Source of the DNA: Lederbergia wuyishanensis
Lineage (GTDB): Bacteria; Bacillota; Bacilli; Bacillales; Bacillaceae_C
Length of the DNA stretch: 64,000 nt
Assembly (NCBI RefSeq): GCF_022900255.1
Contig: NZ_JALIRM010000001.1
Location: 248,001-312,000 of the forward strand
Direction: 5' to 3'
The notes under the pieces are model-generated. The model was not told the origin of the DNA and did no database searches. It saw nothing but the letters and a program-made list of their open reading frames with translations. Within the stretch, counting starts at the first letter, position 1, and every line of letters starts with the position of its first letter. A program made the translations under genes and the position numbers. Shown here in pieces: positions 58,147 through 64,000 of this stretch.

Positions 58147-58189
58147 ATATTTGCTTAATAACTTGATTGGTACGGGAAATTTAACATAA

Positions 58190-59281
58190 TTAGATTTTAA
58201 AATTTAGTTTTATTAATCCCGCTTCTTTGGCAGATTTAAATACGATAAGTAGAGTTGGACCAATAATTAATCCTAATACACCAAGCAATTTTAAACCGAG
58301 GAACATGGAAATTAATGTGGCCAAAGGCGAAAGTCCCATATGTTGCCCCATCACTTTTGGTTCGACTGTTCTTCGGATGATGAGCAATATGACAGCTAAT
58401 ATAGCTAGTTTTGTTCCTAACGCGATATTGCCAGTGAAAAAATGATATAGTGACCATGGAGCTAAAATGACGATTGAACCAATAATAGGTATTAAATCAA
58501 TGATCCAAATAACAAGTGTCATTATTATTGCAACCTTGGGTGCAATAATTATTAATCCAATAAATGCAGCTAGCATAATTATTAGGCTGACGAGAAACTG
58601 CGCCTTAAAAAATCCGAAAATAACAGAAGATAAACGCGAAGACATGAATTTAACCTTTTCGGAGGTTTTTTCAGTCATGTAATTGTAAATACTAGCCCTC
58701 AGTCTCGGGAGATCAATCATGAACATAAATAAAGCTATTAAATACACTAGGAAGCTGACTAAATAATTTGGGATATAAGACAGTAATGCACTTATATTTT
58801 CAATTTTGACATACTGTTTTAAGCTCAACATAAACGATTCTAAAAAGTTATTTACTTCATCCGTAATAGCTGTTACGATTTCATCCGGAAAATCTTGTGC
58901 AGCATTACTGAAATATTCTTCATAATGTTTCCACATAATGCTCAATTCATGAATATAACCCGGCGCATCCTCGACTAATTTGATTCCTTGTGAAATTGCT
59001 TTTGTTATGATGAAAAATATGGCAAATGCAAGTAATAGTGTAAAAATGGTAAATACGATAACAATGGATAATTGCCGCTTTAGTCTTAATTTGGATTGTA
59101 CGAATTTAACAGCAGGTTCTAGCATCAATGCAGTGATTAAGGCAATGATTAAAGGAATGGAAATAGGTAATATGTAATAAAAAAACAACGCTATTAAAAT
59201 AAGAAGAAAAATGGCTATAAAAATGACTTTTTTTGACAATCCGGACAATATATTACCCCTTCCCGTTACAAGTTCTTCCAT
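58190..59281 (-). CDS. AI-2E/YtvI-family membrane protein
   Basis: 363 residues with about eight spans: pairs near 18-50 and 66-90, a soluble segment with amphipathic helices (about 95-150), and C-terminal spans with the family block PIIGSIVILAPW and EPKVMGQHMGLSPLATLISMF. Belongs to the AI-2 exporter/PerM superfamily; B. subtilis YtvI (a sporulation membrane protein) is similar in size. No strong Shine-Dalgarno site seen. Substrate unknown; the superfamily includes Na+/Li+-H+ antiporters and putative exporters. Confidence 0.85.
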   Translation of the reverse strand: MEELVTGRGNILSGLSKKVIFIAIFLLILIALFFYYILPISIPLIIALITALMLEPAVKFVQSKLRLKRQLSIVIVFTIFTLLLAFAIFFIITKAISQGIKLVEDAPGYIHELSIMWKHYEEYFSNAAQDFPDEIVTAITDEVNNFLESFMLSLKQYVKIENISALLSYIPNYLVSFLVYLIALFMFMIDLPRLRASIYNYMTEKTSEKVKFMSSRLSSVIFGFFKAQFLVSLIIMLAAFIGLIIIAPKVAIIMTLVIWIIDLIPIIGSIVILAPWSLYHFFTGNIALGTKLAILAVILLIIRRTVEPKVMGQHMGLSPLATLISMFLGLKLLGVLGLIIGPTLLIVFKSAKEAGLIKLNFKI

Positions 59282-59326
59282 TCATTATAAGTGGTAAATG
59301 GAAAAATTAACAATAATATAACAAAA

Positions 59327-59355
59327 AAGAGCACGAATATAAAATTCATGCTCTT
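59327..59355 (-). terminator. Terminator after ylbA
   Basis: Minus-strand stem AAGAGCATGAAT/ATTCGTGCTCTT followed by T6. Confidence 0.85.
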
Positions 59356-59370
59356 ATAACCTATATGACA

Positions 59371-59730
59371 TTATTCTGCAAATACCTTTGCTTCTTCATA
59401 TATTGATGACAACATTTTGTTGCATTGCTTTACAAGGTGTTCTGGGAAGAATTCATCTTCACCATATTCAATGCCATGAGGATAGTAGTACTTTCCTAAG
59501 TATGGAGTCATTAATTGAATATAGGCATCATACGATCCTACATCTCCTTCTGTTGCATAACCTTGAATGCGCAAATAGTAGATTCCCTCTTTAATTTGGA
59601 ATTTATAATCGTATGTAACTCTTTCGTAATCCCATTGGCCAGCTCTAACCATTCCATTATGTTCCATTACTTGGTCCAAGCGATTTAAATCTACTGTTAA
59701 TGTTTCAATACCTGTATTTTCAAATTTCAT
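59371..59730 (-). CDS. ylbA: YugN-like family protein YlbA
   Basis: 119 residues, soluble. Recognised by VRAGQWDYERVTYD, YYLRIQGYATEGDVGS and YYPHGIEYGEDEFFP, hallmarks of the YugN-like family. AAGGAGGGA precedes the ATG. Position between ctaG and ylbB matches YlbA. Function unknown. Confidence 0.85.
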   Translation of the reverse strand: MKFENTGIETLTVDLNRLDQVMEHNGMVRAGQWDYERVTYDYKFQIKEGIYYLRIQGYATEGDVGSYDAYIQLMTPYLGKYYYPHGIEYGEDEFFPEHLVKQCNKMLSSIYEEAKVFAE

Positions 59731-59975
59731 TTATTTATTCCCTCCTTAATCGATAAACGACGGTTCTAACTATTTGCTTTTAATTCCTCACGTCTAATAA
59801 TAGTCGAAAATGAACGATGATGCAACGAAATGGAGTTATTGATTATTACCTTATTTTTATGTTGTTATTAAACGAAAAATATAGTAAATGCATAGATTTT
59901 TCTTGATTTGGTGAATATACAAATGGTGCGTTTCACCTAGAAAAAATAACAATTTTACAGGAGGATTTTGAAAAG

Positions 59976-60410
59976 ATGACACAAATTCGAGATATTATGA
60001 CTAAAGAAGTTCAAACCTGTTCGTTAAATGACAATGTATACGAAGTAGCTGTTAAAATGAAAGAAGACGATGTTGGTGTGATACCGATTGTAAATAATGA
60101 TAAGCTTGTTGGCGTTATTACGGACCGAGATATTGTTCTTCGTTGTATTGCAGAAAAAAATCCTCCTTCTTCCAAAGTAGAAGAAATTATGAGTAGTCAT
60201 CTTGTAACGGTAACCCCTGATACAACGACTCAAGAAGCAGCAGGAATCATGGCAAAAGAGCAAATTAGGCGCTTGCCAGTAGTGGAAAATGGAAAATTAG
60301 TAGGTATTGTAGCACTGGCTGATTTTGCTGTTAGAGATTTAACGGACAATCAAGCGAAAGTAGCATTATCAGAAATATCTGAGCCTGATGAAAACCAAGC
60401 GTATCATTAA
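59976..60410 (+). CDS. ylbB: CBS-domain pair protein YlbB
   Basis: 144 residues made of two CBS repeats (DIMTKEVQTCSLNDNVYEV and EIMSSHLVTVTPDTTTQEA, each followed by a GVITDRDIV/GIVALADFA strand). Such stand-alone CBS pairs bind adenine nucleotides and act as sensors. ACAGGAGG precedes the ATG. Single-gene unit with a good terminator. Confidence 0.93.
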   Translation: MTQIRDIMTKEVQTCSLNDNVYEVAVKMKEDDVGVIPIVNNDKLVGVITDRDIVLRCIAEKNPPSSKVEEIMSSHLVTVTPDTTTQEAAGIMAKEQIRRLPVVENGKLVGIVALADFAVRDLTDNQAKVALSEISEPDENQAYH

Positions 60411-60415
60411 GCGTT

Positions 60416-60442
60416 AAACCCTGAATTTTCAGGGTTTTTTTA
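60416..60442 (+). terminator. Terminator after ylbB
   Basis: Stem AAACCCTGA/TCAGGGTTT with T7. Confidence 0.92.
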
Positions 60443-60553
60443 TGTAATGAATATGGTACGTGATAGATAAAATGTTATAATGATGAAAAGTGGTTATATC
60501 CTACAGCATCACCATAATAAACCAACAATGATATTACGAAAGGAGGGAGTGTA

Positions 60554-61600
60554 CTGCGAACATTATTTCGTGCAATGGTTATTTCTGCAATCATATTTTT
60601 TATAATGATTTATTTCTATTCTGATTCTGGAACAAATGAACCTCTGAAAGATTACGCTAACCCTCCGAAAGTTGATCATTTAATTAATGATAAAAAAATG
60701 GATGATACAAATCGTCCAAAAGAAGGTTTATCTGTTTATATTGGAAAGCCGTCGACGAAATTAATAGATGATTATGGAGAACCTCAAAGAAAAGATCCAT
60801 CTGTATATGGATATGAATGGTGGATCTATAAAAATTTTACTGGAACTTATATGCAGGTGGGTGTTTATAAAGACTCAGTTGTAACAGTATATGCAATAGG
60901 GAATCAGTTAAATGTATCACCTTACTTAATCGGCGAGTCAATTGAAGACATTTATCGTACTACTTATCTTGAAACTGAAATTATGATATCCGAAGATAAA
61001 GGTACTTATCGATTTGAGCTTTCAGAAGAAGATTTAAATATACGCCCTCTTGTCCAATTAGGAGATATTTTCGCACAGTTGTCTATCGATAAATATACAG
61101 GAACTCTTTCGAGCATTCGATTTTTCGATAAGAAAACATTGATTACCCAGCAGCCATATGAATTGACATATAGAGGAGATTTAATTACTCCATCGGAAAT
61201 TGATGAAGAACAGTGGAGAGAAATAGAAAAAGGAAGCGAACAGCAAATTTTCGATATTACGAATGTTATTCGAAACCGTTTTGGTTTAGATGAGCTTAAA
61301 TGGGATGATCAAGTAGCACAAGTTGCGTATGAACATAGCAAGGATATGTTTGAAAATGATTATTTTTCTCATGATTCTCCAACCTTTGGAACACTTTCTG
61401 ACAGATTGGAAACGAATAATATTGAATATCTTTCGGCTGCCGAAAATATTGCTTCCGATTATATAGATGGTCCAGCTGCAGTTGAAGGATGGTTAAATTC
61501 TGAAGGACATCGAAAAGCACTATTAGATGGAAATTATTCCACTCTAGGTGTTGGGGTGTATGAGAAATTTTATACCCAAAATTTCATACAAATTGAGTAA
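60554..61600 (+). CDS. ylbC: CAP/SCP-domain membrane-anchored protein YlbC, probable CTG start
   Basis: The first ATG (60575) has no ribosome site, whereas AAAGGAGGGAG ends five bases before an in-frame CTG at 60554. That start adds two arginines before the N-terminal signal anchor (about 9-27) and gives 348 residues. Next comes a CAP-associated domain with two similar halves (IGKPSTKLIDDYGEPQR, then IGESIEDIYRTTYL). The C-terminal CAP/SCP domain follows with VAYEHSKDMFENDYFSH, SAAENIAS and GHRKALLDGNYSTLGVG. Secreted or surface protein; CAP proteins may bind lipid or be proteases, no activity proven here. Confidence 0.85.
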   Translation: MRTLFRAMVISAIIFFIMIYFYSDSGTNEPLKDYANPPKVDHLINDKKMDDTNRPKEGLSVYIGKPSTKLIDDYGEPQRKDPSVYGYEWWIYKNFTGTYMQVGVYKDSVVTVYAIGNQLNVSPYLIGESIEDIYRTTYLETEIMISEDKGTYRFELSEEDLNIRPLVQLGDIFAQLSIDKYTGTLSSIRFFDKKTLITQQPYELTYRGDLITPSEIDEEQWREIEKGSEQQIFDITNVIRNRFGLDELKWDDQVAQVAYEHSKDMFENDYFSHDSPTFGTLSDRLETNNIEYLSAAENIASDYIDGPAAVEGWLNSEGHRKALLDGNYSTLGVGVYEKFYTQNFIQIE

Positions 61601-61603
61601 TGT

Positions 61604-61626
61604 AAAGACCTTTATTAGGTCTTTTT
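61604..61626 (+). terminator. Terminator after ylbC
   Basis: Stem AAAGACCT/AGGTCTTT with a five-base loop and T5. Confidence 0.85.
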
Positions 61627-61704
61627 CTTATAGATGTAATCACCATTATCACCTATTACCCATAATCTGCATATAAGGATAAATGAAATAAAGAGGTGAC
61701 ATAG

Positions 61705-62106
61705 ATGGCGAGTAAAAGTCTACATCCGTCTGTAGAACAATTTAAGTCTTTTGTAAAAGAACATCCTAAACTTTTACAGTCAGTCAGGAAGCAAGAGTAT
61801 ACATGGCAGGAATTATATGAAGATTGGTTTTTACTCGGAGCGGATGATCCAAAATGGTCAAAGTTTAAGGACAATAATACCGTACAGGCTGTAACTGAAA
61901 ATAAAACTGAACAAAAAAATTGGGTAAATCATATTACAGGAATGATAAAAAATATGGATGCAAATCAAGTTCAGAATCATATCAATCAATTGAGCCAAGC
62001 AATTGGCGCAATTCAAGGTGTGATCAATCAATTTCAAGCTAGTAATCCGCCGCCAATCAATCCACCATCTGCCAACCACAATCCTTTTGCATTTAAAAAA
62101 GACTAA
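61705..62106 (+). CDS. ylbD: Spore coat protein YlbD
   Basis: 133 residues with the YlbD block HPSVEQFKSFVKEHPKLL and the aromatic stretch WQELYEDWFLLGADD, ending in a Pro/Asn tail. AAGAGGTGAC precedes the ATG. YlbD is a SigE/coat-associated protein in B. subtilis. Followed by a weak hairpin and ylbE. Confidence 0.92.
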   Translation: MASKSLHPSVEQFKSFVKEHPKLLQSVRKQEYTWQELYEDWFLLGADDPKWSKFKDNNTVQAVTENKTEQKNWVNHITGMIKNMDANQVQNHINQLSQAIGAIQGVINQFQASNPPPINPPSANHNPFAFKKD

Positions 62107-62137
62107 TAATAATATCTAAATTTAGAAAATGTCAAAA

Positions 62138-62154
62138 GCCGGCTTTTTTCCGGC
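62138..62154. terminator. Hairpin after ylbD
   Basis: Five-pair GCCGG/CCGGC stem with a T7 loop; no T-run on the plus strand, so a weak terminator at best. Confidence 0.45.
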
Positions 62155-62288
62155 AAAAAGGAAGGTTGGCAACTCTTTTTATTAGTATAAAATGATTGTG
62201 ACTTCGAAATACTTATCTTATTTTTATAATACTACTGTAAAACAACAATGTTTGAGAAGAGCAAAATAAATAAAGGGGTTGAAAGGTA

Positions 62289-62525
62289 GTGCGACAAGAA
62301 GTATTAGAATATATCCAATCAAAAAACGAGTTAAAACAATTTCTTCGGGAACAACCATATTGGTATCGAAAACTTGCAAGGGAACCAGAAACGTTAGAAC
62401 AGTTTGAAATTGCCTCATTACATTATTTTAAAAGGACTATTCCTCATCAAGTAGAAAAATTCTCAAATGGATTACAAATGGCTTCGTTAATGATGGGAAT
62501 GTTACAAACATTAAAAGCAAACTAA
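62289..62525 (+). CDS. ylbE: YlbE-like protein
   Basis: 78 residues from a GTG (GGGGTTGAAAGG upstream). Recognised by KQFLREQPYWYRKLAREPE and the helical C-terminus. Genes ylbD and ylbE are neighbours in Bacillus; function unknown. Confidence 0.9.
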   Translation: MRQEVLEYIQSKNELKQFLREQPYWYRKLAREPETLEQFEIASLHYFKRTIPHQVEKFSNGLQMASLMMGMLQTLKAN

Positions 62526-62583
62526 ATCTTTTTCGTATGAACCTCATTCTTTAGTGAAAACTAAGAAAGAGGAGTGATGTAAG

Positions 62584-62964
62584 TTGAAAAAAATGATGGT
62601 TTGCTTATTTCTTTTTGTTCTGATTACTGGATGTAAACATAAACTTCCTGAGCCAGAGTCTTTCGTGGCGAAGGCATCTGACCATATTAAAAGACCACAA
62701 ATCATGGATGTTCGTTATATTATTGATGGTAGCAACATTAAAATTGAATGCATCGTTTCGGGAGTATCATTTGTTAATAATGACAAACATAATCACGGGA
62801 AAATAATAGTTTACTTAGATGGAAAAAAACGTGGAGAATATTCTACCCCAGCATTTATAATAAAAAACGTAAGTTCAGGAACTCATAAGTTAAAAATAGA
62901 AGTTGTTAAACCTAATAACGAGTCATACGGTATAAATCACCAATTTATGGTTACAATCAAATAA
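62584..62964 (+). CDS. Small lipoprotein with Ig-like fold
   Basis: 126 residues from a TTG (AAGAGGAGTG upstream). Lipobox ITGC with Cys17. The mature part is beta-rich with a GTHKLKIEVVKPNNE ending, like a short Ig/cadherin-type domain. No family named. It stands between ylbE and ylbF, a place where I recall no gene in B. subtilis. Exported and membrane-attached; role unknown. Confidence 0.82.
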   Translation: MKKMMVCLFLFVLITGCKHKLPEPESFVAKASDHIKRPQIMDVRYIIDGSNIKIECIVSGVSFVNNDKHNHGKIIVYLDGKKRGEYSTPAFIIKNVSSGTHKLKIEVVKPNNESYGINHQFMVTIK

Positions 62965-63018
62965 TACATGTCGCACCGATAATAAAAACATGATAAAATA
63001 ACGATTGGAGGTGGGCTA

Positions 63019-63465
63019 ATGCTTGCTACAATCGAAAGTGTCAAAATAATTGAAAAAGCAGAGTTAATCGCAGAGCTTGTAATTGCTTCAGAAATAGCTG
63101 ACAAGTACAGAGTTTCTTATCATAAATTAATGAACGACAAAGCAACAAAAAAGAAAATTGTTGAGTTTACCAAGATGAAGGAATTATATGCTGATGTCCA
63201 GAGATTTGGCCGTTATCATCCTGACTATAAAGAGATTATGATTAAAACTCGAGAGCTAAAAAGGGAAATGGATCTCGATGAAAACGTAGCGAATTTTCGT
63301 AGAGCCGAAATGGAGCTACAAACATTATTGGATGAAATTAGTCTTATCATTGGAAGATCAGTATCTGAACATATTAAAGTGCCGACAGGGAACCCGTTTT
63401 TTGATTCGGGATCTTCGTGCGGCGGCGGTTGCGGGAGTGGAGGAGCCTGCGGTTGTTCTGCATAA
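63019..63465 (+). CDS. ylbF: RicF (YlbF), subunit of the RNase Y-associated Ric complex
   Basis: 148 residues. Helical Com_YlbF domain (about 10-115), then a short linker and a Gly/Cys-rich C-terminus with cysteines at about 134, 138, 144 and 146. RicF with RicA (YmcA) and RicT (YaaT) binds iron-sulfur clusters and directs RNase Y to specific mRNAs, affecting competence, sporulation and biofilm. The Cys-rich tail fits cluster binding. GGAGGTGGG precedes the ATG. Confidence 0.95.
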   Translation: MLATIESVKIIEKAELIAELVIASEIADKYRVSYHKLMNDKATKKKIVEFTKMKELYADVQRFGRYHPDYKEIMIKTRELKREMDLDENVANFRRAEMELQTLLDEISLIIGRSVSEHIKVPTGNPFFDSGSSCGGGCGSGGACGCSA

Positions 63466-63492
63466 TGATGGAAGATAAAAAGGGGAAAGAAT

Positions 63493-63768
63493 ATGTTTAA
63501 TGGAAGACAGGGATTGATTGTTTGGCTTTTTAGCTTAAAGAATTCAAAGGCACTAAGAAGATTTGGAAATGTTCATTATATTTCGAAAAGAATGAAATAC
63601 GTAGTGCTTTATTGTGCGCAAGAAGAAGCTGAAACATTAGCTGATAAATTATCTTCGATGCCATTTGTTAAAAAAGTAGAACTCTCCTATAAGCCATTTT
63701 TAAAGACTGAGTTCGAAAATGCAAAACCGGATAAAGCAAAGGAATATGATTATCGGCTAGGGATCTAA
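63493..63768 (+). CDS. ylbG: UPF0298 family protein YlbG
   Basis: 91 residues ([20 protein letters not shown] start, [10 protein letters not shown], then [18 protein letters not shown]). Small alpha/beta protein always next to ylbF in Bacillus. AAAAGGGGAAAG precedes the ATG. Function unknown. Confidence 0.94.
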   Translation: MFNGRQGLIVWLFSLKNSKALRRFGNVHYISKRMKYVVLYCAQEEAETLADKLSSMPFVKKVELSYKPFLKTEFENAKPDKAKEYDYRLGI

Positions 63769-63776
63769 ATATTGAC

Positions 63777-63811
63777 AAAGGCTGCCAAAAACTTATTAGG
63801 TAGCCTTTTTA
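63777..63811 (+). terminator. Terminator after ylbG
   Basis: Stem AAAGGCTGCC with GGTAGCCTTT (one mismatch), T5 tract. Confidence 0.8.
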
Positions 63812-63841
63812 TCATGATGCTACATATTAGGAGTTATATCA

Positions 63842-64000
63842 TTGAAAAATGTAATATTCTTTTTTATTACTTTAGTATGCTTAATTGGAGGCTTGCTTCT
63901 TTATCAGTGGGTTGGATATTCAACACACAAAGAAGAAGCTGTACAAAATATACAGCAAACGATTCAGATTAAACATACAAAAGACAGATTTCAAATTGAA
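63842..64000 (+). CDS. Membrane-anchored protein, 3' end outside window
   Basis: A TTG start behind TAGGAG gives 53 codons open to the window end. The N-terminus MKNVIFFFITLVCLIGGLLL is a signal anchor, followed by a polar Gln/Lys-rich region. Another frame (from 63772) crosses the same bases but lacks a ribosome site and runs through the ylbG terminator. Family not recognisable from this part. Confidence 0.65.
   Translation, partial: MKNVIFFFITLVCLIGGLLLYQWVGYSTHKEEAVQNIQQTIQIKHTKDRFQIE

Noticed and set aside
63772-63972. 66-codon plus-strand frame after ylbG
   Set aside because: It starts inside the ylbG terminator hairpin without a ribosome site; the overlapping frame from 63842 has a proper site and a signal anchor.

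Overview
The window is a stretch of a low-GC, spore-forming Bacillaceae chromosome (Bacillus sensu lato). From about 26 kb to the end, gene content and order follow the Bacillus subtilis block ktrC, rnjA, rpoY, ykrA, def, ykyA, pdhABCD, speA, yktA, suhB, ylaF, typA, ylaH-ylaN, ftsW, ctaA, ctaB, ctaCDEFG, ylbA-ylbG. Genes have strong Shine-Dalgarno sites, frequent TTG/GTG starts, and mostly end at clear rho-independent terminators. I see no rRNA, tRNA, CRISPR array, prophage or intact insertion sequence. Homology calls come from recognising motifs and synteny by eye; no database search was run.

Region 1 (1-11.3 kb): a tightly packed, one-direction operon. It holds a 5'-incomplete membrane protein, an ABC ATPase and its permease, a membrane-anchored coiled-coil/Gly-Gln protein, a MoxR AAA+ ATPase, a DUF58 protein, a BatA-type von Willebrand A (VWA) membrane protein, and a 925-residue protein with two VWA sites. 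The parts are recognisable, but I know of no described function for the whole. It is the best candidate for an undescribed system.

Region 2 (11.4-22 kb): peroxiredoxin ykuU and thioredoxin-like ykuV, behind a consensus promoter with a PerR-like operator; a heterodimeric ABC exporter (yknUV-like); a convergent fdhD plus FdhF/YdeP-type molybdoenzyme pair; an MFS permease; and cvfB.

Region 3 (22-26 kb): a lia-type envelope-stress operon (LiaI-like, LiaH/PspA, LiaF, LiaS, LiaR) without liaG. It has a long untranslated upstream region and two intercistronic hairpins.

Region 4 (26-44.6 kb): potassium channel gating (ktrC), RNA decay and RNA polymerase epsilon (rnjA, rpoY), a previously unlisted 23-residue cationic amphipathic peptide gene, peptide deformylase, the pyruvate dehydrogenase operon, a polysaccharide-deacetylase lipoprotein, arginine decarboxylase, inositol monophosphatase and TypA.

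Region 5 (44.6-64 kb): ylaI-ylaN, ftsW, heme O/A synthesis (ctaB, ctaA), the caa3 cytochrome oxidase operon (ctaCDEF) and assembly factor ctaG, then the ylb cluster up to ricF (ylbF), ylbG and the first 53 codons of a membrane-anchored protein. Compared with B. subtilis (from memory), pycA, glsA/ylaM, ylaA-E and yktB are absent from their expected places.
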